Below, piece by piece: positions 36,001 through 46,944 of a stretch of 64,000 bases of DNA (within the stretch, counting starts at the first letter, position 1; the number at the start of each line of letters is the position of its first letter). The stretch is taken from NCBI GenBank assembly GCA_907163375.1, contig CAJQUW010010341.1:434001-498000 (forward strand). Direction: 5' to 3'. The notes below the pieces were generated by a model. It was not told the DNA's origin. It saw only the letters and a program-made list of their open reading frames with translations, and made no database searches. The translations under genes and the position numbers were made by a program. Source of the stretch: Prostheceraeus crozeri (lineage: Eukaryota > Platyhelminthes > Polycladida > Euryleptidae).

Positions 36001-38558
36001 GTCCCGGTTAACTCTTTCGAGACGACATGACAATATCACTAGTGCGTTGCATGCTGAAGTACAGTGAGACACTGATTCCGAGTAAACTCGTCGCCCTGAT
36101 TTATGAGCAGAACTTGAACAAATTAGGTAATTCTCTCTGTGTCTCTGAAGAGTTTTCGGTCAAAATTGAATTATCACTGCTTTTCAGATGATGAATTTTG
36201 TGCATAATATTCATTCTTTTCAGAGAAATTTAATGAAAGCTGTAATTCTAAATATCATGTTTACACAGAATCAAAGCACTGACCATAATTTTTTTCAATC
36301 CTGAGCAATATGGCTCTGCTTGAATTGAGATAATGACTGTATCACTTTCATGAGAAGATTATGTGGAATCAGAGAAGTTATCTAAATCCTCTAGTCTCTA
36401 TGGCGCTGACAGACGCACATTGCAATGAAAGCAAGGACATAACATTCTGTCCAGGCGCAGTATGCCAAAATACACAAAGAGCTTTCCCATCAGCGGATCA
36501 TCGAAATTTACATCTTCACTCTCATCATCGTTTTAATGATGTTGTGAAAAAGCACCAGCTACCCGCTCGATAATGAGTCGCCTGAGTCATGATCTAGAAC
36601 TATGCGATATGACTCAAGGACAATATGACAATTTTGTGCAAATTATCTTAGCCATTGTAATTTGCCGCCAAGTTTGTAACGCCTGCTGCGTTCTTTTTAT
36701 AGATATTGCGTTTTCCCAAGCGTTGAAGCTTTAAAAGATGTCTTGGAACATTGAACAATATCATAGATGGGACATTGATACTCGTATATTAGAGAATATT
36801 TCAACAGCTTGTACTCATTTGCGAAATAGATTTTCAGTGTACAGCGTTGCCACCGCTGCCAGCTGCGCAGATGAGGGGTTTGAGTTGCGCGTGCGCGGAG
36901 ACTCCGCGGATGAACCTGAACCTAGGCGGATGGAGATCTCAGAAAAGTTTTCTTTTATTTGGAGTTATAAATGAAGAAGAGATTTTTTTGAAGTACTGTT
37001 AGCTTATTTCTTGCAATGCAATCAAAGCTTTTTTCTGCTAGAGCTACTTTGACTTTTTTAACATGACTCATCAATTAGGGTATCGATAACTATGTAGGTA
37101 GGCCTATAGCTGAAAGTGACTTTGATTTGATGTCCAAATTTTCTAAATAGTATTTGTGAGTTATGTCGATTGGGATGTTTTGTTGAGGTGGAATAACGTG
37201 TTTTCATTTACTCATGATCACATTAACAACAACTTAATTTAAGCTTAAAATACATTAGCGCGCAGCCTGTTATCGATGCGGTTGAGCTAAAATGGCTATT
37301 CGTGAAATCAACAGAAACAAATAGGTCGATTTATTTCTAAATTGGCTCACGTGCGCGGAAGTCATGATATTAACCAATTTCGCTTCAGGGAAGAAGTTTT
37401 TCAATTTTTGAAGAGAGAAGTCGAATGATATTATAGCGCAAGACTCCTTGTCAGTGCATCCATGGCGTGCAATCCTTCATTGAAGTCTGATTTAAAACTT
37501 CATGTATATAATTCAATTTTTCCATTTTCGTTATATTATGTTTACTGTTATGTCTATCATGACGTCTTATGTGACTGTTATGACGTTTTATATCAGTTCC
37601 TATGCTTTGATCATTGTATAGTGTCACAATTACACGTTTTAGTATTCATAACCTATCACAGTATTAAGTTCCTATTTGACGCATGAATATTCTAAAGCGT
37701 GTGAAATTTATCTTGCATTTTCTAGGTAATTGGCACACTGTCCTATTTATAGGATGATATTATCCTTAAAAATTGTTACTGGTGAAAAAAATTCCTTTTT
37801 ATTTCTATAACCTGTACATTTAGCAGTTTTGAGTTTTACTTCGAAAGTACAGTTTGATGTGTATTTGGAATCAAACAAATCTTTACAAAGAAAATAAAAG
37901 TTCGGAAATGTCATTAAAATCGCTCACAATTACTCGATATATTTTAGCACAGGCAAGAATACCGGTTATTCATAAAACCTAGACCAGGCTAGAAACAAGT
38001 TTCTAGCAACAGAATCTTTTGTTTCGTAGACATGTTCCATGAAACAAATTACTGCTTAGTAGATGGCTTCCAGAAACCAGGTTTCTATTGTAACAGGGCA
38101 TTGGTACTTTTGCAGCATTTTCAGGGATTTATATAAGCAAATATTTGAATTTTTCAAAATCTTGCGGCGGTGCGGACTTTTGGGCACAATTTCTGTATGC
38201 TTGATTTTTATGAAAACTGCATGTTTACCCCCGGTGCTAAACTTGAGGAAAACGCAAAAGTATGTTCTTACATGAAACAGAATATTTTTGAAAGTAAATT
38301 TGAACAGAATATTTACGTCTTCGACAGTATATGTACATCTTGTGCATGTACTATATTAGGCTCACAAATGCAGGTTGTAATTCGCGGTAGGCGCTCTTTA
38401 TAATCACGCACACTTCACATTCAATTGTTATTAAGATTTTGAATTAAAAATGGATATTTACTCCATTTGAACGTGTGTGTTTCTTTCCTTCCAGTCCTTT
38501 GTGGGAAATGGTGCAGGATGGAATCGATCTGAAGACAATTCAATGGAGTCAGCATTGA
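18009..38558 (+). CDS. NFS1: Mitochondrial cysteine desulfurase NFS1 (eight visible exons; 5' end not found)
   Basis: This pyridoxal-phosphate enzyme removes sulfur from cysteine and passes it to the ISCU scaffold for iron-sulfur cluster assembly in the mitochondrial matrix. Exons are 18009-18076, 19930-20046, 23356-23493, 24656-24754, 27243-27629, 31260-31447, 34780-34953 and 38495-38558 (stop TGA 38556-38558). Their phases agree and together give about 411 residues. Metazoan NFS1 is about 457 residues, so only the targeting peptide and its junction are missing. Visible landmarks are TSGATESNN (cofactor phosphate site), [12 protein letters not shown] (cofactor lysine), [13 protein letters not shown] (catalytic cysteine loop) and the eukaryotic tail [13 protein letters not shown]. 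All but one intron are GT-AG; the intron after 23493 uses GC. Introns hold several mobile elements. No frame damage seen; identification is near certain. Confidence 0.95.
19930..20046 (+). CDS. NFS1: NFS1 exon: [11 protein letters not shown] to EEARK
   Basis: 39 codons, including [19 protein letters not shown], nearly identical to other animals. Acceptor TTTGTAG, donor GTATGC. Confidence 0.93.
20366..22060 (-). mobile_element. Penelope-like retroelement, broken, in an NFS1 intron
   Basis: Minus-strand pieces run in order along a Penelope-like element: 22057-21749 ([14 protein letters not shown], first catalytic Asp of the reverse transcriptase), 21876-21241 ([19 protein letters not shown] and [10 protein letters not shown], the active site, then [17 protein letters not shown]), 21205-20891 (linker and the GIY-YIG endonuclease start, [20 protein letters not shown]) and 20875-20666 (the endonuclease tail after KKEHLRSI). 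The frame changes at least twice and a stop separates [10 protein letters not shown] from KKEHL, so the copy is dead. The reverse transcriptase N-terminus is missing, so it is 5'-truncated. The 3' limit near 20366 is estimated. It lies opposite to NFS1 transcription. Confidence 0.85.
22326..23015. mobile_element. TA-targeting non-autonomous repeat, copy 1 (long form)
   Basis: About 690 bp, related over its length to the reverse complement of 41491-42089. The ends are GC-rich and inverted: the left starts ATGGCGGAAAAACCGG and the right, reversed, starts CTGGGGAAAACCTGG. Next to them lie CGGCCG-rich words and CGGAAAAATAAATAATT. It carries roughly 150 bp (about 22585-22735) absent from copy 2. 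TA precedes it. No coding sequence recognised. It lies in the NFS1 intron between the exons at 19930 and 23356. Confidence 0.7.
23356..23493 (+). CDS. NFS1: NFS1 exon: cofactor phosphate site, GC donor
   Basis: 46 codons from [15 protein letters not shown] through [14 protein letters not shown] to IITTQT. The exon joins in frame to the next (T|DHKCVLDS) only if it ends at 23493, which makes the donor GCAAGT instead of GT. No GT within reach keeps the frame. Confidence 0.92.
24656..24754 (+). CDS. NFS1: NFS1 exon: [15 protein letters not shown] region
   Basis: 33 codons. It carries the conserved histidine of the (E/D)HK motif that stacks on the cofactor ring in IscS/NFS1; the usual Glu before it is Asp here. 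Acceptor TTGCAG, donor GTAAGA. Confidence 0.93.
24755..27242. other. NFS1 intron without recognised elements
   Basis: About 2.5 kb, GT-AG. I see no coding sequence or transposon in it. Confidence 0.5.
27243..27629 (+). CDS. NFS1: NFS1 exon: cofactor lysine and core fold
   Basis: The largest exon, 129 codons. It carries [40 protein letters not shown] with the lysine that binds pyridoxal phosphate, and [14 protein letters not shown]. Acceptor TTTTCAG, donor GTAAGA. Confidence 0.95.
28865..29704 (+). mobile_element. Penelope-like element fragment 1, in an NFS1 intron
   Basis: The + strand reads [20 protein letters not shown] and [10 protein letters not shown], the reverse-transcriptase thumb motif of Penelope-like elements. 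About 450 bases on come a cysteine pair (CSPECRPC) and the GIY-YIG endonuclease block [19 protein letters not shown] followed by [10 protein letters not shown]. Several stops and at least one frame change separate the parts. It has the same orientation as NFS1. Confidence 0.65.
29780..30350 (+). mobile_element. Penelope-like element fragment 2, in an NFS1 intron
   Basis: A second, separate sequence follows fragment 1 in the same orientation. It reads [20 protein letters not shown] (the linker that precedes the endonuclease in these elements), then across stops [17 protein letters not shown], a GIY-YIG motif. Because fragment 1 already ends in such an endonuclease, these are two insertions or a partial tandem, which is common for the family. 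Broken. Confidence 0.55.
31260..31447 (+). CDS. NFS1: NFS1 exon: PGCINISF to the catalytic loop
   Basis: Encodes [35 protein letters not shown] and [10 protein letters not shown]. It ends with two bases (AG) of the serine before the catalytic-loop alanine. Donor GTGAGT. Confidence 0.94.
31448..32339. other. NFS1 intron part with a short GC-rich microrepeat
   Basis: Mostly featureless. At 32238-32318 an AT-rich background is broken by repeated GCGCTTCGC, GCGCTCC and GAGCGC words, immediately before the LINE tail that follows. Confidence 0.4.
32340..33045 (+). pseudogene. LINE reverse transcriptase C-terminal fragment
   Basis: The + strand reads [19 protein letters not shown] (the LGV-type strand after the thumb of jockey/CR1-like LINEs), [15 protein letters not shown] with a stop in place of the Tyr, [20 protein letters not shown], and ends [13 protein letters not shown] ... 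[11 protein letters not shown] before TAA at 33043. The upstream polymerase core is absent, so it is a 5'-truncated copy, the usual outcome of LINE insertion. The 3' tail may run to about 33180. It lies in sense within an NFS1 intron. Confidence 0.75.
33181..34779. other. NFS1 intron remainder, nothing recognised
   Basis: No coding sequence or mobile element recognised up to the acceptor CATTTCCAG before 34780. Confidence 0.45.
34780..34953 (+). CDS. NFS1: NFS1 exon: catalytic cysteine
   Basis: Starts with the third base of Ser and continues [17 protein letters not shown]; this Cys is the persulfide-forming residue. It continues [20 protein letters not shown] to RLREM. Donor GTAATT; it ends with AG of a split Ser codon. 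Confidence 0.95.
35273..35445. mobile_element. Possible pogo/Tigger-like short element or end
   Basis: Begins CAGTATAATCCACTTATAAC followed by GAGCTCGC and further TATAAC/CGAGC words. Near 35400-35440 similar words occur in the opposite sense (AACGAGC, GTAACTCGTTATTAA). CAGT plus an ATATAACG-like end is typical of pogo-type inverted repeats. The right end is decayed and I see no clear TA flank. Confidence 0.35.
35446..38494. other. Last NFS1 intron, nothing recognised
   Basis: Long AT-rich stretch with short random open frames. No known domain seen. The acceptor is CTTCCAG before 38495. Confidence 0.45.
38495..38558 (+). CDS. NFS1: NFS1 last coding exon
   Basis: Encodes [20 protein letters not shown] and a TGA stop. 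This tail is specific to eukaryotic NFS1 and contacts the scaffold protein. The splice completes the Ser codon begun in the previous exon. Confidence 0.95.
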
Positions 38559-38802
38559 AAACTCCGAAAACAGGGATTACTTCAGGAGATATATTTTCAT
38601 TCATTTTTTGTATTATGGTTCAAGTTTGACAAAAACCAACTGTACATAAATTTCAATTGGACGAAATTTCTTGCGTCAATTCTAAATATATTTTCTGACA
38701 TAAGCCAGCTGCTCTTTTCTAACGCTAACCACTTGGTTGCAGTGTGTGATCTGAAATTAGTCCTTCTCATTTCAAAAACACGAATTCTGCATTGAAATGC
38801 TG

Positions 38803-38808
38803 AATAAA
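38803..38808 (+). promoter_or_regulatory. Candidate polyadenylation signal of NFS1
   Basis: AATAAA 245 bases after the stop codon. It is the first canonical hexamer seen downstream of the NFS1 stop. Position only; no transcript evidence. Confidence 0.35.
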
Positions 38809-39292
38809 CCTCTCACGTGGTCTACATTTCAAGATTTTCAACAAGACAAACGTACTGCGACATTCATCAGTGCCACTGAAGCGTTCTTACTCTGCAAGCT
38901 CCCCTGATTGGCTATCTCGTCTGAATAAAGCAAGACTGCCTATCAAGCTTGAGATGGCAGACATGAGTTTCCTCTCGAGCAATCATCGTCATAATATATC
39001 CTCTGCGTCATCATAGAATTGAATGCTGTGAAGGGATTTCGTAGACAGAGTGTGTACAGAATTACTTCTGCAGCTATCATATGGTAATTGGCATTCGAAT
39101 TCGGTCCTCCCGTCTTTTTACTTGTCGAGCAAAAATTGCTGATTCTTTTTGGAGAAGTCAGGATCATAGGGGATATTATCATGGCTTGCATCAAAATATC
39201 TTTGTATACGATAATCAAAATTGCAATCAGATTCATAAAAATTGCGGCTTTTATATTTCAAAATGCCATTGCTTTCATAGAAATCCGACACT

Positions 39293-39590
39293 ATAATAGT
39301 GATGTGGACCCATTAACCCATTAACATCTTTCAACGGAATTGAGTGATCATGATAGCAATGCAGAACGAATGATGGTATTTTACATATTCTCAGTGTCAT
39401 GACAGCCTTGGAAATTTAATATTTGTAAAATCAGCAATTCGATGAGTTCCTATTACTTTCATGCTCAACCTCAAGAGTATTTTCCTAAGCATGATCATAA
39501 TCAGACAAACTGTCCCTGGCAGACCAAAATCATCAAAGACCATGATTTTAATTAACTTTGAAAGATGTTAATGGGTCCACATCACTATTC
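39293..39590. repeat. Inverted repeat pair around about 200 bp
   Basis: AATAGTGATGTGGACCCATT at about 39296 recurs in reverse complement near 39565-39585, and both copies continue AACATCTTTCAA. The left copy has CCCATTAA twice in a row, so the arms differ by one 9-bp repeat unit. The spacer has no coding sequence. It could be a small fold-back element. Confidence 0.5.
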
Positions 39591-40153
39591 AGATTCAAGA
39601 AATGAAACATGAATTCAGTGAATAATGAAATCATGCCGATGAAATTTGAATTGAAAACATGAAATTTTAGCCAAGAAAGCACGAATAATCGCGACTTATT
39701 CATGAAGACTTCCATTATTATGCGGATCACGAAATCAGCCTAATTTCCTCTTAATTAGTATGCCTATTATCAAAAATTCATTCCTTTTGATATCCAACTA
39801 GCTTCATACTACTCATGTAGGAGAGTCATCTCGGTAGTATATAAATTATCAAAATTTTAACCACATTATCTTTGATTTTGACTTCTTCCGCTCAAAAGTG
39901 CTCAAATAACTTTTGGACCATGGGAACGTAATCTCCGCAAAAAGCTGAATCCATGGCTGAATCTTTTGATATATAAATTTTCACTGTAGACAGATACTTG
40001 TTTGAGTTGACACTCTACCGATATATCCCGGCTCTATGGTACAACAGTGGCGGATTCCGGTGGCTGTCAATAGGAAGAGAACGGCAATTTACTGGTATAC
40101 TTTATAAAGATGAACTGCAATTGTTTTTTTACTAAGCATTTCAACAAAATAGC

Positions 40154-40200
40154 CATAGACATCGAACAACAACCTTAATGATCAATGTTCGATGTCTATG
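40154..40200. repeat. Perfect 15-bp hairpin
   Basis: CATAGACATCGAACA (40154-40168) and its exact reverse complement (40186-40200) are separated by 17 bases. No T-run follows; function unknown. Confidence 0.6.
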
Positions 40201-41490
40201 AAAATAGCTTACAACAGATCGCCTTGTGGCATTAATCGGCTACAATTGCATGCTTCGAAAATTTGTTTCTTCTAAAGATTTAGCAATTGGTTAACCACCA
40301 TCAACAAACAGCTGTTGTCCATTCTAAGTTCACTGTCCTAGGCAAAATGATGAGTCGGATTTCTGATATTTATGTCCTTAGAACGTGTTTTTTGTTTAAC
40401 ATGTTCAAAAATTATTTGTATACAATTGATACCTGGTAACTGATATCATGGCGCTCTATTTAAAATTTCGATAAAATTTAATGTATTCTAGAGAAAAGTA
40501 ACTTGATTTGAATAAATATTTTTTCTAGCTTTTATGGAGTGCTTGACTTTCTAGGGTTTCTTATGTAACCGTCTACTTAGGATTGAATTGATAATCTACA
40601 TAGGAAAGTTATGAAGTCTGCGAGGAAAGGATGCAGTAAGAATAAACCTACTGCATGATCTGTTTAAAATATGAGCAACTACTGGATTTGTCATCCACCT
40701 GCTATTAAGAAGCCGAGTTCACAAACATGTCGTTGTTGATTTCAAGACCCAAAAATTATTGTTTGTGGCAGCGTAATTGACATTCTGTTTTCGGTGTGAT
40801 ATTAGGCTCACGAGCTGAGGCTACACGATCTTGCTCTGGCTCTATCACACATGCTGAGCCGGAACAACACTATTCCATGTCTTTGACGGCGCCTCAATTC
40901 TCAGAAGAAACTCCAAGGAACACCGAAAGAGCTGGAGCAACAATAGTTCGACGCCTCATGTTTCTCAGTTACAAGAGACTTGAAGACAATTAGCACAACA
41001 AAGAATATGTGTCAGAATGTGCCTTGACTCTTTTATTTGTCTTACTTCACCCTCCTTGGTATCGCATCGTCTTCGAAGTTTCTTGTGAAATTTAGTGATT
41101 TTGACGCAAACATTTCCGCGTTATAAGGGACTCAAGACACTCAATATAGCAAAATTTTTGTAACATTGTGATTGGTGATTAAGAGAAATCCTTTTATCTC
41201 ATCAGATTTTTATTCCGTGAGTGTCGGTATGAAGTGTCAGCTTAAATTGCGCTTTGTTCAACTTCAGCTTTTTGCTGATAACTTTTTATAAGCTGATGAT
41301 GGATGCATTCCTCTTTATCACCTTTCACTGAATAGGCCTAGCAATATTCTGATGACGAACAAAACATGTCTTTTTTAGGCTTGTCTTTTCTGATTATGGC
41401 ATAGAAAATATATTTATCTGTTGAGTACTACCTCTGACTTTGTTATGGGATACTATAGCACCAATACCCAGTGACTAATAGACTACTATA

Positions 41491-42089
41491 CTGGTGAAAT
41501 AAAGGCCAATTATGCATTTTTCCGACGCGGCCGGCAGGTGGCCGGTTTCTAAATTAATTACTTCTGTAGGCCAGTGTTTAAGGCCTAAAATGTCTGCAAT
41601 TTTTTCTTCACCACTTATTTCCATCACATTACGTAGATCAATAACTACCATCAGTGTCCTGTGAATAACCTACACCTTTCTTTAGAGACTAGAGAGCTGC
41701 TATTGAACACGAATTTCAATGTGAAGCGTGTCAGTTTCATTGAACATTACACATCAAGTAAAATTATTCATCAGGAACAATTACCGAGAGGCAATAAGGA
41801 TGGCATGCGGACTGAGGCTCCAAAAACTGAATAAATGACTACTATTAGTACATTACATTACTTGTCAAGTTTCGTAGCCATTGTGGCACATCTGGTGTTT
41901 ATCATAGTGTAGTTATTGGTTTTGAGATTGTTTATATTCAAGAAATTGTTTTTTTGACAAATAGGATTTTTTAGAAATCGGTCTTCTAATAATTATTTAC
42001 TTTTCAAATTTGCCCGGCCGACGTGCGGTTTCTAGATAAATTATTTATCCTTCGAAACAGTCGCCGGCCGACGTCCGGTTTTTCGCCAG
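41491..42089. mobile_element. TA-targeting non-autonomous repeat, copy 2 (short form)
   Basis: Reverse-oriented relative of 22326-23015. The left end is CTGGTGAAATAAAGG and the right end, reversed, is CTGGCGAAAAACCGG. TA lies directly outside both ends (41489-41490 and 42090-42091), as expected for a TA target duplication of a Tc1/mariner-like mobiliser. GC-rich CCGGCCG words sit near both ends. Non-coding. Confidence 0.7.
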
Positions 42090-42099
42090 TAAAGTAACT

Positions 42100-43150
42100 C
42101 CAGGGACGTCGGGTGTGAGCTGTCGTGGAATCTCCTCTACACGGATGACTTGGTTATGCTAGCTGAGAGTGAAGACGAACTGATTAGAAGAGTGACGAAC
42201 TGGAATAGGAGGTTGTCAGCAAAGGGCTTAAAGGTCAATGCAGGTAAGTCCAAGGTAATAATTGTGTACAACTGATGGCGCTGGCAGAGAACCGATTGCC
42301 AGTGGTGAATACTCTTGTGCGGTTTGTCGTCAAGGTGTCGGTAGCAACTCCATACATCGCACTATTTGCAAATCATGAGTACACAAGAAATGCTGTGGTA
42401 TTAAAGGAAGCCTCGCTCAAGCAATACTCCTTTCGCATGCAAGCGCTGCAAAGGTGAGATACAGAAGCCTGTTGAGATCGGTCACAATGATGAGCTACTT
42501 ATAGATGATGAAAGATTTGAGGTTGTGAAACAGTTTTTTACCTGGGCGATGTCATCAGTGGCGCTGGAGGAACTGATACAGCGGTGTCTGCGAGAGTGAA
42601 ATGCGTCTGGGTTATGTTGAAAGAGCTGATGTCTTTCCTAACCTATCCAGTCCCATCTCTCAAGACCAAAGGAAAAGTTTTTGACTCATGTGTTCGCGGA
42701 CGCTTATTGTGCGGCAGCGAAACCTGTCCTGTGAAGCGCCGCGGCTTCGAACGAATATATATATCGGTGTTCACATGAGGATGATGAGATGGATGGCTGG
42801 CGCGTCAATGCGAGATCGCCGCAAGAGTGAGACTATTCGACTTGCGATGTGTCTGAAGTCGATTTAATGTGCACTAGAGCAAAACCGCTTACTATGCTAT
42901 TGGCACATGATGAGGAAAGATCGACAAGATTGTGTCAGAAGTGTGATAGAGCTAAGTGCGGGTGGTGTAGAAAAGAGAGAAACCGACCGAAGAGGACCTG
43001 GTAGGAGGTGTTGAAGAAGACCTAAAAGCTGCAAGGCTTCAACCTCAAGACGCGGCCGATTGAGATCTGTAGCGAGCTGTTTTCCGAAAAAGGGGAAACC
43101 GTCCTGCCCTGCGAGCGGGACAAACAGACGTTAAATGGATAGTGAGTGAA
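42100..43150 (+). pseudogene. LINE fragment: reverse transcriptase active site and C-terminal finger
   Basis: The + strand begins at the polymerase active site (NLLYTDDLVMLAESEDELI, where the family has YADD), then LSAKGLKVNAGKSKV. A C-rich finger typical of one widespread LINE group follows (CAVCRQGVGSNSIH ... VHKKCCGIKG), then MRMMRWMAGASMRDRRKSE and RLQPQDAAD near the end. Many stops and several frame changes make it a dead, 5'-truncated copy. It starts only about 10 bp after the short repeat at 41491-42089, so the repeat may have landed in, or helped truncate, the LINE. Confidence 0.75.
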
Positions 43151-43356
43151 TGTGAAATGTGATGTCTGCATTGAAGACACACAATAACGGACTAGGGTTG
43201 TGAAAGCCGTGTAATATCACATGCTACCGGCAAACTCTAGTTTTGCGTTGATTATTTCAGAAGCATATTTAATATGCGTTATAATAATGCATCTTCAATG
43301 AATCTTAATTCAATTAAGCTTCAATGAATCTTAATCTTTAATGTATCCAAGTTTTC

Positions 43357-44209
43357 TTGGATTATATATTTCCTGAGTCATGTGTGATCATCTATCAATT
43401 TATTTGGAATATCAGAATTCTAGGATTTTTAGGTGACAGTAGCACAGCCACGATCTGCTTTCAGCTAGGGGGCGGAGATCATAATGAAATTTTACATTTA
43501 ATGTTAATATTAAATTGTCACATTAGCTCGAAAAAAGCCTATGAAAAACCTTCGCCAATCCTTATCGATGGTTCGCCAGTCGCGCAGGTGCATTCTATCA
43601 AACTTCTTGGAGTGACTACGGATGCTCGGCTTACATTCCGAGAACACATCATGAGCTGTAAGCGAACGGCATGTCAACGTATCTTTTGGTTGCGGACCCT
43701 ACGACATTTCGGTGGAAACCATACTGGACTTCTCCGTCTATATCGAAGCCACATCCGCAGCCTTTTCGAATATGCTGCACCAGCATGGTTCCCATTTATT
43801 ACCAATGACCTAAATCTGTCATCGAACGTGTTGAGGTCACATCACTGAGGACTATCTTTCCTGAAAAGAGCTACGCTGAAGCTATTCGGTTTATTTCATT
43901 GCCGCCTATTATTGATCATCTCAACAGTCTGTACAAGAAACATTTCCTGAAAATCCTGTCCCCATACCATCCTCTCCACCATCTTCTTCCCCCAACCAGA
44001 CTGCAAAGCGGTTTGAGAACCTCACGACAAAAGGAATCCCTGTACATTCCAAAAATTCGAACGACACTACGTAAAAAATCCTTCATCATCTCTGGCAGCA
44101 AATTGTATAATTCTGGACACATTTGATTATTTTGTATGAATCACCTTTTATATTGTAATCACGAACGCTCATTGTCGTTTCGGAAATAAATTTGATCTCT
44201 CTCTCTCTA
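43357..44209 (+). pseudogene. LINE fragment: reverse transcriptase C-terminus with CT-repeat tail
   Basis: Two + strand pieces (to 43848, and 43899-44126) read VHSIKLLGVTTDARLTF, LLRLYRSHIRSLFEYAAPAW and, after a frame change, PPIIDHLNSLYKKHFLKIL, ending SFIISGSKLYNSGHI. This is the post-polymerase part of a LINE different from the one just before it. The 3' end is AAATAAATTTGAT followed by (CT)n at 44197-44209, the type of microsatellite tail seen on some LINE clades. Confidence 0.7.
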
Positions 44210-46944
44210 TGCTCGCTTTATTTTATTTATGTATATCATTGTATTATTCATGTTTAAAACATATTTACTGTTTTACTTAATGCATCTATTCTATTATTAG
44301 CTATGAAAAAAGTACGATCATGACCTGATGAGAATGCCAAGGAAAATTTTGCAAATTGTTCCAATATATTTCGGACACTATCATAATCCATTTGACGAAA
44401 TAGCATAAAAGCACTCACGTATTTAGAGGATCGAGCGCGTGGTGTCGAAAACGTGGAACTAATTGAGCTGATTCAATCTGGCACAGATATAGACCAAGTG
44501 ATGACTTAGGCAGTTGCAGATGATGAAGATGATTATAATCCTATTTTAGTTAAAAGCCAAGAAAATCAGTCAAACTTTCTGAGTTTCATTTCTCGAGTGA
44601 TTGTCTTGAAAGAGAGTAATGAGGCAAATGTTTGCATAATGGATTATTCCCTCATGCACATCTCCTATTTAATGACAAGACCTACTACAATATGGCACCT
44701 GAGAAAGATCATTTTAAGCTTATTCTGATGACACACTTATCCTCGAAATCTGAGCAAATGTATCTCACTTCGAAAGGTATTTTAAGTGGAGTTATTGTTT
44801 CATAATTTCTGTTTTCACATGCTTCATTCAAGAAAAAACAAATGAAATGCAATGAAATGTATTGAAACCATAAGAAGAGAGCTTTTAAACATGAGTCTTC
44901 TAGAAATATTCTAGGAACAAATGATGTCAAACATTCAAAACTTTCAGTTTTCATAACACGCAGCTTTGTATAAGTGAAGCTCCAATTTGAAATCGATTAG
45001 ATGAATATATCCAGTGATGTGAGGTATTCACGAATGCATTTCCGAAAAGTCCCTGTCCGAATTAGCTCAACCCTCTATGTCCTACTGATCGACTTTCAAG
45101 ATCTAGTAATTAGATTTGCCATTTTATTCAAATTTTCGAGATCTAGAATTTTTCATGTCAACACTGAAATCCTTTGTTTTATTAAACTATTACTGGGAAA
45201 TATGCAAATGATGCCGTTGCCATGTAAGATACTAAGCCTTTTGAAGCTCTCAGTGTCTGGATATTTCAAAGTCCATTAGAATGTAGACTGTAAAGCCGTT
45301 TTGTCGCATTTTCTGCGGGAATAATTCTCCTATTCCTTTGCATGTAATCGTTCATCTCCAGTCATAAGAATGTTAGGAAGGCATTAGATGATTCACGAAA
45401 AGATTGAAATTCGTCGAAGTACAGTAAGATCTAGTTAGCTTAAGATCAATTGCCACATTGGACGAACTGACTGTTAAGCGCTTGCATTCAATCAACTAAA
45501 ACAATGAAATAGTTCAAAGCACTGACTCACACTTTGCACACTCACACTGAACATCTGATTAAATCTTTACTTTTGCAACAACCGAATACCGCTACTGAGA
45601 TCTTGCTACTAAAAGCGGAATTTCGAAATCCAGACTCATAATCAAGGAAAGCATGTCAACATACCAACTAAGGGAGCTGCAGCCGCTTGAAGATTATTTC
45701 AATCACCGAAATAGTGTATGCATTGATAGACACCACTCTATTTGAGCTTTATTCCGCATGTTAACGCACTTGTGGTTCAGATTTCATCATCCAATCGTGC
45801 TTTTAGCAACTTCCTCCAACCTTCCGTCTTCTTACTTAATTTAGCATCCGTGACTCAAAATTACCATTTGATGTTAAAGACTCATTAGGCAGTCATCCTT
45901 CGTAAATACTCCTTCTTGTCGACCTGTATTAGGAGCAAACTCGTCGAACCGCACATAATTGAAGGAAAGAGTTATATGATCTTGAGGAGTCAACTATTTT
46001 GATGCAGTGAGACCTTTCAATATTATCATAAGATTCGCAATGACTGCATATCCCATGCTCAATCGTTCTTTGACTGATCACAAGGAGTATCTGTTCAATG
46101 AAAAGAGAAGCTCGAGATACTTAATATCGACTTGTTTCACCACCCTATGCCTAACTGACTCAAATTGGCGCCGGTCTACTGCTCAGGATCATCGACTCAG
46201 CTTCTTGAATGTCAATGTTAAGTTTTTACCGTGATTTTTCATTGTGTAAGTTGACCATCGATTGTCGGTGACATCGGCAGAAAACACCACAGCGTTTTCC
46301 AATCCCAATTTTTTTTGATTAATTCTCCTCCTAAATGTTTGGTATCTTTTTGTATCCAAATAGGCTCTTTTTTATAATAAGTTTCAACAACTATTGAAAG
46401 GATAAGTTAACTTTTTTCCTCATGGTAGATCATTCTAGATTCTTTCCTTTTTGTGACTAATATTCTTCTTGACTCTTGATGAATTTGACTGCATTATTTA
46501 TGTCGTCAAAACCAAACGATTTAAGTAAAGCTACCTTACTTCATACCTCGACTGAATCAAAAGCTCTTTTCAAAATGCATGATAAGAAAAGCACGTCTCT
46601 ATTCATCTTCCACACTATATTTGACAATACAACAGTTTCAAAAAATGTGAATGTGAAAAATTGACAAAAAGTTACGTGTCTCAAGTGTTCGAAAAATGAT
46701 TCACTACACTAACAATTGCCATTCGGAGAATGAAAATGCCATTATTTTCTCTCGAGGAAATTATTCAATACGCCCGAAATCACAATTCCCCTTTAAATTG
46801 ATGAGGTTAAAATACATTAGTAGAAATTATGAAAGTTTATCGTTAGTTACAATGATTTGATATTTTAATTACCAGTGATTACAGACTAAATGTAAGAGAA
46901 GTACATGTGCATAATTACCTGATTTCATAATTGTTTTTTTTCAG
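44210..46944. other. Region upstream of the IFT172 coding start
   Basis: No recognised coding sequence. It should hold the IFT172 promoter and at least one 5' untranslated exon, because an acceptor (TTTTTTTCAG) lies 8 bases before the start codon. I cannot place that exon. Confidence 0.4.

Larger units (their letters stand above)
38809..41490. other. Intergenic stretch after NFS1
   Basis: Apart from the inverted repeat pair and the hairpin listed separately, I recognise nothing. Open frames at 39081-39324 look hydrophobic but overlap the repeat arm and are not convincing. Confidence 0.4.

Noticed and set aside
39081-39324. Hydrophobic small protein with membrane-like segment
   Set aside because: Overlaps an inverted-repeat arm and lacks any supporting context; the hydrophobicity comes from AT-rich codons.
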